Assembly: GCF_039555335.1 (NCBI RefSeq) | Contig: NC_092644.1 | Location: forward strand, 50,729,281-50,793,280 | Length of the DNA: 64,000 nt | Source: Amphiura filiformis | Lineage: Eukaryota > Echinodermata > Ophiuroidea > Amphilepidida > Amphiuridae | Reading direction: 5' to 3' | In this document: piece after piece, positions 55,446 to 64,000 of the stretch | Layout of the letters: each line of letters begins with the position of its first letter | Numbering within the stretch: position 1 is the first letter of the stretch | The notes under the pieces: model-generated | Database searches by the model: none | What the model was told of the DNA's origin: nothing | Seen by the model: the letters and a program-made list of their open reading frames with translations, nothing else | Position numbers and translations under genes: made by a program

Positions 55446-56237
55446 CATGCACAATGTCAACACCCTATATTATAAATATTTTTGTGTCAGTTCCTGCAGA
55501 ACTGACACCTTCTCCTATTAGGTTTGACGATCACGTGACAATTCGAATCATCATATCGAAATATCACGTGATCTGTAAAAAATATCAATATCAATATCAA
55601 TACTATTCGTCAATTCAGCCCCAAACCAATTCGCCCACATGCTAATTCGAACCCTGTATATTGATGTACACAAAAGGTTGGCCAAATTTAACTATTTCGT
55701 GATTTTCTCCATAACCGTTGTTTTTACACCAAATCTGTATATTTAGATGCCTTGATGTCTTGCATTCGGTCACAAACCAATTCGTTGTACTTTGTGCACT
55801 TAATCCTCTATCTTTTAAACCAAATATCCTAAAGAGTCGTGTGATATGTCGAACTTTTCCTCTGGTCATAAAGAACAAAAAAAGTCAGCGTTCGCGTATC
55901 TGTGCGTAGCCGCAGTTTGTGGCCCTCACAACACGGTCCTAGGAAATGGAATATTACTGATAAATATATCCCGGGAAATATATAAAGATGGCAAAATCAG
56001 TAAACCAGTTTAAGTTACAAATAAAGAAAAGTCTAATAAAAAATTACATCTAATATTTAGGCATTATTTAATGACCTCACACATCCCCACCCATCTCTAC
56101 CCCAACTATCAATTTCGTCTGTGAACTGTAGAATGTCTATATGAAATGTTATAAATATTTATGATTGGTTCTTTCTTTGCATGTTCTTCTCCTCTTTCTT
56201 TTTTCTTTTATTTGTTAACCTTGTGTAATATATTGTA
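55446..56237. other. Flank between satellite and Helitron
   Basis: No gene. TATCAA repeats at about 55583-55605. GTCGTGTGATATGTCGAACT at about 55837 nearly matches the window's last bases (63968-64000), so a dispersed repeat is present in both places. Confidence 0.5.
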
Positions 56238-56280
56238 CTAGAGCCACATCGCGGTTATAGTCTACTGATAGACTAATTAA
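56238..56280 (-). other. Helitron 3' terminus hairpin and CTAG
   Basis: TAGTCTA and TAGACTA form a 7-bp stem with loop TCAG, followed by ATAACCGCGATGTGGCT and CTAG, with T outside. The hairpin-CTRR arrangement is the Helitron termination signal. Confidence 0.72.
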
Positions 56281-56524
56281 TTAATAGCAAATTAAGTAGG
56301 GGGGGGGAGGTGGACCCCAGTTGACCTTTGACACGACCCCTGCAAAATGTTCCAAAATGGATTCTGGTCATGAGTTAAAGATGTAAGTTAAGAATTACAA
56401 CATAAATATGTTATTCATGTAGCGAGATAAAAGTATTAACCTATAAATACCATGAATGTAAGTTTGATATAACACAAAGTTCATTATTATGGCATGGGGA
56501 GATTAATATAAAAGTTTACCTTGA

Positions 56525-58054
56525 TTACAGGATGGAATGGAAGACGATATTTGAGGTGCAATGATTGTTGTTTACGCTTGCCATTTGAGTGAGCTGCTGG
56601 TGATCGATGCAAACAGCAAGTGCATGTTTTGTGCGCACTCTGCTAAATGCCACATACAGTTGTCCATGTGTAAATACTGGATTTGGGAGGTAAATGCCAA
56701 CTTTATCCAAGGTTTGGCCCTGGGCTTTGTTGATGGTCATGCTGAAGCAGGGACGAATGGGGAACTGTTTACGGATCATGATGAAAGGGAAGTCCGAGTC
56801 ACGTAGGTGGAATGGAATTCTGGGAAGAAAGACAGTGGTGCCTGTGCTAGTTCCAGTGAGAATTTCTGCTTCAATCATATGGTTTCCAAGTGACTTGATG
56901 AGGAGTCTAGTGCCATTACGTAAGCCTTCTGATGGTCCAGCTTGGAGGTTGCGTAATAGCATAACAACCATGTTGAGTTTGAGTATTAGTTGGTGTGGAG
57001 GCATTCCAGAAGGAGTTAAGGAATTCAAGTATTCTAGTGGAATTGCAAGATTGCCATTGTCTTCCTGTACTTTGTCAGCACTTAAGTATGTGCGAGGTAT
57101 TCCTGGAAAGGATTGGACGCAGGAAGTATTGATTTTGTCCATATGTTCATTTAGTGGAGTGAGAATGGAGCGGTGTGCCATAAAATATGGATCTTGGTAG
57201 CCATCCTGAAGATTAGGAAAGATCTTCTTAATTAGTGATGCGAGGTTTGGTTCAATGAATTCAGCCGGTATTTCCATGATCTGTGTATTGGTGGGATCGA
57301 CTGTGTCATGTTGCCCATTTCCTATTTGAAGGAGGAAATTGGAGAATTCCACTTCATCTGAGTTTACACGCATGTTGATTGTTAATGGTAGTTGAGTGCA
57401 ATGTGCCCACAATGGGCTCCGTTTGATGGAGCTATCCATAATGGCTGCCTCACTTCCATGGCGAACAACTGGTAGGATTTGACGTGTGTCTCCTCCAAAA
57501 AGTGCAATACATCCACCAAAGGGTTGTTCACTGTTGCGCAAGTCTTGCATAGTACGATCAACGCATTCCACAGCATGGCGATGAGTAGCCATTATTTCAT
57601 CCCAAACGATGACTTTAGTCCTGCGAATTAGAGCTGCAAGGTGACTTTGTGCTGGAATACGACACATAGATGTGTCAGTAATTGGGATCGGGATTTTGAA
57701 CCGACTGTGCGCTGTTCGACCCCCCTCCAAGTTTTCAGCTGCTAATCCTGTTGGCGCCACGGCTAATGCGATTTGGCCCTGTGCTCTGACAGCGGCTAAG
57801 ATTGTAGCCAGCAAAAAGGTTTTTCCATATCCACCGGGTGCATTAATCATGACTATCTTCTGCTCTGATGTTCCTGCAACAGCAGACATGACTGTTTGGA
57901 AAATACTTTGTTGTTGCTCGTTGAGTTGTGGAAAATGTTGGGTTACAAAATCTCCTTGCACAGTTGTATTGTATAATTCTTGTTGAATTATTGGCAGCTG
58001 AAGTTGGGCACGCTGAGTGTAGTCCGGGAGGGAATGTCGGGGAAGTCTTGCAGG
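56525..58054 (-). pseudogene. Helitron exon 6, second part: Pif1-like helicase
   Basis: An open frame of 478 codons from M at 57961, though the true protein enters from upstream (QLQLPIIQQELYN). Walker A is APGGYGKTF (the family usually has GGTGKTF); Walker B is VIVWDEI. FGGDTRQILPVV, LTINMR and INKAQGQTLDKVGIYLP with LYVAFSRVRT complete the SF1B helicase motifs. It ends SNIVFHSIL before TAA-like stop at 56525-56527. The frame itself is intact. Confidence 0.92.
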
Positions 58055-58752
58055 AACTGTTCATGCCTTTTAACAATGTATCCAGTGACAATAGTACCTG
58101 ATTTGTAATTTGTGAAGGAGTAAGATGAGGGCGTGCGAGGTCATCACTCATGTGCTCGTTGAAAGTATTCCACAAATGTGCAGGATTGGCTGGTGCACAG
58201 TATACCAGAATTATTGCAAATAAGCGGCGAATTTTGCATGGCATATCTTGGAGGACGCTTTCATTCAGACATCGTTCCCATTCAGCATCATCATCAAGGA
58301 GACCCATTACAATGGCAGTTTGTTTATACGAAGGGTACGTAGTACCATGTACTGTCTTGAGGTCATTGTAGCACGTAGCTCATGGTATGTGATGTAAAAG
58401 CATTCGTAAGTAGTGGCGCTCTCCCTGTGCAGGATTAGTTGAGTAGACTCTAGCAATGCAGTAGTTGGATGTTTTGCGAGGGAGCCACCTTTTATTTGCC
58501 GCATCCCAACGATAGTGTACAGGGAATTGATCGTATGTATGTTGTCTTGCTTCTGGATGATCTTCATTGAACTTCATCCAGGCTGTAAGGGTGGTGTTTG
58601 TATTCCTATCCAGGGCAATGTCTTCTTCGCCTTCTTTGAAGATGACTGTTTGCTGGTTTTCTTCATGCACTGCCAGACGTACAATTGGTGGGTGTCTGCC
58701 ATGTGTGGGGAACTCAAACATAGACCATGTTGCAGTTGATGCTGTAATCCAC
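58055..58752 (-). pseudogene. Helitron exon 6, first part: linker with premature stop
   Basis: RWITASTATWSMFEFP, CIARVYSTNPAQGERHYLRM and LLHHIP lead to TGA at 58379-58381. The same frame continues ATCYNDLKTVHG, MGLLDDDAEWERCLNE and RRLFAIILVYCAPANPAHLW, all expected family blocks. So the stop is a nonsense mutation, probably from CGA or GGA. Two further frame changes lie at about 58020-58070. Confidence 0.87.
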
Positions 58753-58913
58753 CTGTATTGATACAATAGAGAAGGATAAGAGGAATAATTGAAATGTGTT
58801 TGGTACTGCATTATGCATTGTTGTGTGGTTTAGCAATGATGAGCAGAAGTGATAAATTATTGATTGGAAGCAGGCGCTAATATGAAGAAGGAAGAGGTAA
58901 TGAAACAACGTAC

Positions 58914-59662
58914 CGTGATGAAACGTAGTTGGTGATTTCATCTGTATTCTGTTGTTCTGTCTTTTCAATGCCCACAGAAGCCATGTCAGCACCCTTAGTG
59001 ATGTATTTGTAGAGATACTTCACGTTTTTAACACTACCACAGACCTCAGTGTTGATGTGCGCATTGTATTTCAGGAGTAACCACGGGTTGTATGGAACTA
59101 CCCAGCGATTGTCAAAGCGGAAACCATTTTTGTCATGGAATGTGCCATCATTTGGTCTTGCATATAGTGCAAATCCATCTTCTGATAGGGTTGTAGTGCT
59201 GCAGAAATCTTTGGGGTATTTGGCTTTACATTGTCCATTTATCATGCATGGAGAGTTTGGGTTGAATGTTCCACACGGACCATGTAGCATAGACTGGGTG
59301 ACTATTTTGTGTAATTTGGGCATAGTGCCGGGATCTGGAATGAATGCCCATACAACGCTTTCTACCCATTCAGGAGTTAATGGTTGTTGAAGTATGGCTA
59401 GGAGGTGAATATGTTTCAGCGATCGCTTTTGCTCTTCTAGGGTCCAGCAGTAGGCTTTGATGTTTCCGAGCATGTCATTAGTAAAAAGATCTTTGAAGAA
59501 CTGTTTTAGTTTCAGGTGGAAGACTCGGTTGACTATGTCTTGTCTGTCTGTTGCTGTTTGGCCTGGTTTGAGCTTCTCCACTATTTCAGTCCATCTGGGG
59601 TTGCATGTGAATGTAATAAACAACTCCGGTTTTCCAAACCATCGAACTAAGGCCATAGCATC
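58914..59662 (-). pseudogene. Helitron exon 5: Rep nuclease
   Basis: DAMALVRWFGKPELFITFTC NPRWTEI opens the Rep domain. The metal-binding His-x-His lies in KHIHLL (about 59410-59425). The catalytic double-Tyr region is KYLYKYITKGAD (about 58985-59025). The frame is open throughout 249 codons. Acceptor TTCTGCAG, donor CG|GTACGT. Confidence 0.92.
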
Positions 59663-60015
59663 CTGCAGAATAAAGTGTTGGAAAAATTCAGGTGACAATT
59701 GTGTAATATAGTTTTATAAAACATGTACATCCGCCGCTTTTGAGTATGTTCCTCGGAACTGGAAAGGTGTGAATTGGGAAGGGGTGGCAACTGGCGGTCT
59801 TCAAATCGCATCAGATGTTCATTGATTGCAAAATATGCCAATTCGGTAAATGACTCATGCTAAGGTGGAAGCATTGAGGCTGATGCTTTGCTTCGAAAAT
59901 CGCGAAATTCTAGTTGAAATATATTTTGTTATATGTCATTTATTGTTAGTTTTATTATGACATGCTATTTGTTGATTAGATTATAAGTGTGAAACATTAT
60001 GGAAGTCAATATTAC

Positions 60016-60279
60016 CTGGTAGAGCTCATGCATTTGGCGAGGTGAGCCATGGAAAGTCGATGGAAGGATAACTCGTGTACCTAGCTGTTGTTGGTTATTG
60101 TTGTGTACAGCATCTGCAAGACCTTGGTATAGTTCTGCTCTGAGCTGGCTTTGGTTGTACCGTAGGAAAGGAGTGTTTCGTTTTCAGTTTTACACCACAT
60201 GTCAGCTAGATATTGCTGAAATAGACGTCCACCCTGGTGCAAAATGTTCAATTCGCCGTCATGCTCCATAAAGCGATAT
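60016..60279 (-). pseudogene. Helitron exon 4, with a one-base deletion
   Basis: LHQGGRLFQQYLADMWCKTE then, after a frame change near 60165-60173, FLRYNQSQLRAELYQGLADA and RVILPSTFHGSPRQMHELYQ. Both halves are strongly Helitron-like. The downstream frame is recovered only if one missing base is assumed. Acceptor TTTTGCAG, donor CAG|GTAATA. Confidence 0.88.
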
Positions 60280-60426
60280 CTGCAAAATGTGAGAATATCT
60301 ATAGTGGGTAAGACTACTGGTTATATTCACATTAGGTAATTTTTGTGATTATATAAAAGTAGTGACTGAGTATGTGTTTCTTGAAACAACTATGGCTGCA
60401 ATGGTGCACTATGAAAGGGAAATTAC

Positions 60427-60508
60427 CTGTAGTACTTCCGTGTTGTTAGCTTTTTTTGTCCCGTAGATGACTGTCTTTTAAAGGTGTCTATATCATAGCC
60501 TTTGTCTC
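60427..60508 (-). pseudogene. Helitron exon 3 (82 bp)
   Basis: GDKGYDIDTFKRQ to KLTTRKYYR, corresponding to the short basic stretch after the YPLLF.HG motif in the family. Acceptor CTTCCAG, donor AG|GTAATT. Phases match both neighbours. Confidence 0.82.
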
Positions 60509-60651
60509 CTGGAAGAAAAGGAAATCATGAAAAATTATTGTGGCATTGGGATGATACTCATTGCTAAATTGAGATAGAGCATGTTAGGATTTTGATAAAA
60601 CTTTACAGTTCTGAAGGGTGTTGTAATGTCCTTGTGAAACATAATACATAC

Positions 60652-60922
60652 CATGTATGAAGAGTAAAGGATAAGCAGTAGGATCATACATTGGATGCAA
60701 TTCATGTATGCGCACTGTAGTCAAGCCATCTGGATGGTCTGTTGCTGTCTTGTACAGGATTACATCTCTGTGATGTCCTGGCTGCATTTGCTGGACTTGT
60801 GGGATGACGATTGCAATGTCATTGCCGGTTGGGAGATTATACCTTCGTGGGTCTGGTGTGCCAGTACCTTTGAGAACCAAGCAGACATTTGTAGTAGGTT
60901 GCTGCTGTATGATATGTGCTGC
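60652..60922 (-). pseudogene. Helitron exon 2
   Basis: AAHIIQQQPTTNVCLVLKG, then DPRRYNLPTGNDIAIVIP, RDVILYK and LHPMYDPTAYPLLFIHG, typical of the Helitron N domain. Acceptor CCACAG at 60923; donor G|GTATGT; enters in phase 0 and leaves with one base. Confidence 0.88.
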
Positions 60923-61367
60923 CTGTGGTTAATGTATTGGAAAGTAAAGGTTATAGTGATGCTAAAATAAGAAGAAATGAAAAGTACATAGATCTATATG
61001 AAAAGGGTGTGACCCGACCGACTGCCTCATCCCCCATTTATCTTCATCGAAACTGAGATTTTGGTATGAGAAGAAATATTTTCTCATTACCTAGTAAAAT
61101 TTAATGCCCAGGCAGGTGCCCGGGATGTTTCCTTTAGATGCATGGTGTTAACAAAAACGTGCTGAATTGTGGTAACCACACTGGAAGTCTATGTAATATC
61201 CTATTGCTGGAGCAATACAACTCAAACTTTGGAAACATATATATTGTTTGAATGGTAGGCCTCAATGTCAGCTATATAGAAAACAGAACATGAAAAGATT
61301 GGACAATGCTCCTTTAAGGTAGGTAGTCAGAATATGTAAATAGAAAATGCATAATATGTAATATTAC

Positions 61368-62487
61368 CTGCACATATTTCTGCGCAAATGGATTGTAGGT
61401 ATGCATGAGGTCCTGGAGAAGTGTGAGGGTATCTCGGTTCATATCCTTGTTCCTCGCATGTCGATTGTCTAATTCATGTTCTGTGTCGTACACATACAAT
61501 TGACTGAATGCTGGAGGTGTACCACTGTTAGGCATGATAGGGCCTGCTGCATGGTACATCTGACCATTAATCTTGTAAACCCATGGTCCAGAATTCCTGA
61601 ATTGGAAAGTGCTTCCAAGATCAACACCAATTGAAGAAAGTGCCAAAGCAGAATTGTACTTTCGGATGTGTTGCTTGAAATCTCTGGCATTCGAATCAGT
61701 CTTCATAAAGAGATCTGCTAATGGTTCTGGTGGAGGCTTGATTGGTGGTAAGGAAATATCTCCATAGGAACAACATAAGGAGAAAGTGGCATTTATTCCT
61801 AGGCGACCTTTATGAGTTTCCCCCGAAAACATGACTGCTTTGCATGATGAGCATAGTGTTGTTGATCCAACATTGAGTGGAACAACATGCTGCTCATCGA
61901 AAGTGTTCCTGTTGACCTGAGCACAATGTTTCTGCTTTTGTGCTTTGGTTTTGTTCCGATGGTATGTGGCATCCTTCTGCTTTACTGCTTCACGCTGTTC
62001 TGCTGTTTGAGCCGCCCGGGATGCACGTTTTGCTGCTGCACCCTTCTGTTTTGCTGCGTCATGCTGTTCTGGTGTTTGAGCCGCCCGGGATGCATGTGCT
62101 GCGGCTGCCTTTTTCCGTTTTGCTGCGTCATGCTGTTCTGCTGTTTGAGCCGCCCGGGATGCACGTTTTGCTGCTGAACCCTTCTGTTTTGTTGCATCAT
62201 GCTGTTCTGGTGTTTGAGCCGCCCGGGATGCATGTGCTGCGGCTGCCTTTTTCCGTTTTGCTGCGTCATGCTGTTCTGGTGTTTGGGCCGCCCGGGATGC
62301 ACGTGCTGCGGCTGCCATTTTCTGTTTTGCTACGTCATGCTGTTCTGGTGTTTGAGCTGCCCAGGATACACGCTTTGCTGCAGCATCCTTCTGTTTAATG
62401 GCTTCATTCTGAGCTGGTGTCAACGTTTTACGGTATTCCCTTTTTTTAGCAGCTGTTGTTTGACTGTTGGACATTTCATCCATGGCT
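61368..62487 (-). pseudogene. Helitron exon 1: repeat-rich N-terminus and start of Helitron-like N domain
   Basis: Start M at 62483, shortly after a likely acceptor (GCATAG at 62488). Residues about 20-190 are seven tandem ~22-residue repeats of the type AAQTPEQHDAAKRKKAAAAH. Then CSSCKAVMF, CCSYGDISLPPIKPPPEPL, HIRKYNSALALSSIGVDLG, INGQMYHAAGPIMP, SQLYVYD and DLMHTYNPFAQKYVQ follow, the standard Helitron N-terminal order. Donor CAG|GTAATA, phase 0. Part of a defective element. Confidence 0.88.
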
Positions 62488-62599
62488 CTATGCAAAGAAA
62501 AAAATAAAAAACAAAGAAATAATATCATAAATATTTTTGGTGCAAAAAAAATGTTTTGAAATGTCGAATAAGATGAACTAAATTGAAACTGAAATTATA

Positions 62600-63130
62600 A
62601 TAATGTGACCCTAGTCTCCGAGAAAAGAGGTAAATAAGAAAATGGGCCCCCCTGTAGGACTCAATGCAACAAAGTATAAAAAGTCCCCCGTAGGCCTACT
62701 TTCATCTAACACCCACATAAATAAGAAAATGGGCCCCTGTAGGACTAAATGCAACAAAGTATAAAAAGTCCCCCGTAGGCCTACTTTCATTTAACACCCA
62801 CACACCCACCCCACACACGTAGGACTACTCAGTAAACAATAATAAGGAAAATGGGCCCCTGTAGGACTACGTGCAACAAAGTATAAAAACGTCCCCCATA
62901 GGACTACTTTTATCTAACACCCACCCACCCCACCCCATACACGTAGGACTTCTTAGTAAATAATAATAATGTGTGATTAAGCATGCACAACCTATGGGGA
63001 GTAAGAGAGACGACCCCCCACCCCGGTGGGGGCCGGGGTCAGATGACATAAACTTCCTACTACGGCCCCCCCCCCACCCCGGTGGGGGCCGGGGTCAGAT
63101 GACATTAACTTCCTACTACGGCCTCACATC
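62600..63130. repeat. Tandem repeats in the Helitron 5' leader
   Basis: ATGGGCCCCTGTAGGACT is repeated near 62642, 62731 and 62852, with AACAAAGTATAAAAAGTCCC in each unit. A second array of two 59-bp units (CACCCCGGTGGGGGCCGGGG then TCAGATGACAT) lies at 63013-63125. The palindromic CACCCCGGTGGGG could form a strong hairpin. Confidence 0.85.
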
Positions 63131-63160
63131 AGCAGTCACAGACAAACAAACCTAAATAGA

Positions 63161-63650
63161 TCATGTTTGATATCTCTTACCTTGTTAGTTATCACACCTT
63201 CTAGTTAACGCTCAGGAACTCTTGCTCTTGGTGTAATTAAAGTAGATGCATCAAAGTAGATGTGATCCCAATATTATGTATTATCTGAGCTCTCTTTATT
63301 GTTATCAAAGCAGTATTCACTAATGTGAGAAGTCATGTGAGAAGTTATGTTATAGTGAATGCTTGTCAAATGAGGAGCTTGGACCAAATACTTTGCTTGG
63401 ACTAAAAGAAGTAAGTCTTGTATCAAACATATTTTTGTTCCAACGCACTTTCTGCCAACCCAAGAGACAGATTCATTCCCGTGACCTTTACCCACTACAT
63501 ATTTCATTGGACATAGAAGTAAGTTTACATAGAAGTAAGTTTACACCACTGCCAACTCACTTTTTGCCAACCCAAGAGACAGATTTGTTAGTGGTTTGAG
63601 GCTGGCTGCCCATGTTCCAAGTAAGAAGTTTTCACTTTTTGCCAGTAGTG
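63161..63650. repeat. Flank with GCCAACCCAAGAGACAGATT repeats
   Basis: The 20-mer occurs at about 63453 and 63559; TAGAAGTAAGTTTACA occurs twice at 63516-63545. These are short local duplications with no gene. Confidence 0.6.
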
Positions 63651-63660
63651 GTTTAGTGGT

Positions 63661-63795
63661 TTGAGGCTGGCAACCCATGTAAAGACAGAGATATCCACAG
63701 ACCCATAGACCGAGAGCTCTGTGTTAGAGGCTGGCAACCCATGTAAAGACAGAGATATCCACAGACCCATAGACCGAGAGCTCTGTGTTAGTGGC
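63661..63795. repeat. Two-copy 65-bp tandem duplication
   Basis: GAGGCTGGCAACCCATGTAA to GACCGAGAGCTCTGTGTTAG is present twice with essentially no differences, so it is recent. Confidence 0.9.
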
Positions 63796-63799
63796 TTGA

Positions 63800-64000
63800 T
63801 GTTGTAGCTTAAGGCAGTGTAAGGGGGTGCTCGCTTCAGGCCTTTGGGCCTTTTGAGCATCTCCTCATTCAAATTTTTTTTTGTCTTTTATATATTTTGT
63901 ATGTCGATTTGAATGAAAATAAAATGATGATGTATGATGATGATGATGTACATCATTTCCTACAGAGTCGTGAGATATGTCAAACTTTTCCCTTGGTCAT
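63800..64000 (+). mobile_element. Probable LINE 3' tail with GATGAT microsatellite
   Basis: GGCCTTTTGAGCATCTCCTC, an AT-rich stretch with TCGATTTGAATGAAAATAAA and a terminal ATGATG run resemble the 3' end of a non-LTR retrotransposon. No coding sequence is present upstream, so it is a 5'-truncated copy. Confidence 0.4.

Larger units (their letters stand above)
56238..63160 (-). mobile_element. Near full-length Helitron, 6.9 kb, decayed
   Basis: A rolling-circle transposon read from 63160 to 56238. The 5' end TCTATTTAGGTTTGTTTG follows A; the 3' end is CTAG followed by T, 17 bases after a TAGTCTA-TCAG-TAGACTA hairpin (about 56259-56276). Between them lie the Helitron N-terminal domain, Rep (His-x-His and double-Tyr motifs) and Pif1-like helicase on six or more exons. 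One in-frame stop and several indels mean this copy cannot make the full protein. No RPA, OTU or endonuclease domain is seen. Confidence 0.85.

Noticed and set aside
61887-62507. Plus-strand frames rich in Cys and Leu opposite Helitron exon 1
   Set aside because: They are shadows of the 22-residue repeats encoded on the minus strand.
62640-63125. Possible CRISPR-like array
   Set aside because: Repeat units are long, diverged and contiguous without unique spacers, and the sequence is eukaryotic.

Overview
The window is animal genomic DNA. It is AT-rich, its genes have introns with GT-AG splice sites, and it is crowded with transposons. Its only host gene that I can identify is a Roquin (RC3H) orthologue. 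The very frequent motif TAGGCCTA and the protein divergence suggest a marine invertebrate deuterostome (echinoderm or hemichordate-like); this is inference, and I cannot name the species.

Layout. 1-15.5 kb is intergenic: a ~293-bp tandem repeat, several small inverted-repeat transposons (MITEs) with readable target-site duplications (TSDs), a 1.1-kb element with a 10-bp TSD and a second MITE nested in it, and a TTTG/TTTA microsatellite. 15.6-36.8 kb (+) holds a complete Roquin coding region of 16 exons. Every splice phase agrees, giving 1327 codons, provided one extra base is skipped in exon 3 and one in exon 12. The order is RING, ROQ/HEPN core, CCCH zinc finger, proline-rich linker, coiled coil, then a C-terminus with two ubiquitin-binding-like (MIU) motifs that the vertebrate proteins do not have as far as I recall. 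The introns carry many foldback MITEs and a 58-bp copy of the end of exon 2. A hAT-type MITE begins 8 bp after the stop codon.

37-52 kb is intergenic, with a diverged segmental duplication (copy A about 42.66-47.02 kb, copy B about 49.18-52.11 kb). Both copies carry a dead LINE reverse-transcriptase tail. Copy A alone gained a 17-unit 45-bp minisatellite, a hAT MITE and a TTAA MITE, so copy B preserves the pre-insertion sequence. 52.2-53.3 kb is a non-autonomous Helitron with ~127-bp internal repeats, and 54.0-55.4 kb is a 163-bp satellite. 56.2-63.2 kb (-) is a nearly full-length Helitron with intron-split Rep and Pif1-like helicase, decayed by one in-frame stop and several frameshifts. The last 0.8 kb holds short tandem duplications and a probable LINE tail.

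How it fits together: Roquin is an RNA-binding RING E3 ligase that destabilises stem-loop-containing mRNAs. The remaining sequence is a layered record of rolling-circle (Helitron), cut-and-paste (hAT, TTAA/piggyBac-like, TA and TTA types, 10-bp-TSD type) and retro (LINE, tRNA-SINE) elements. The order of several events can be read from nesting and from empty sites.
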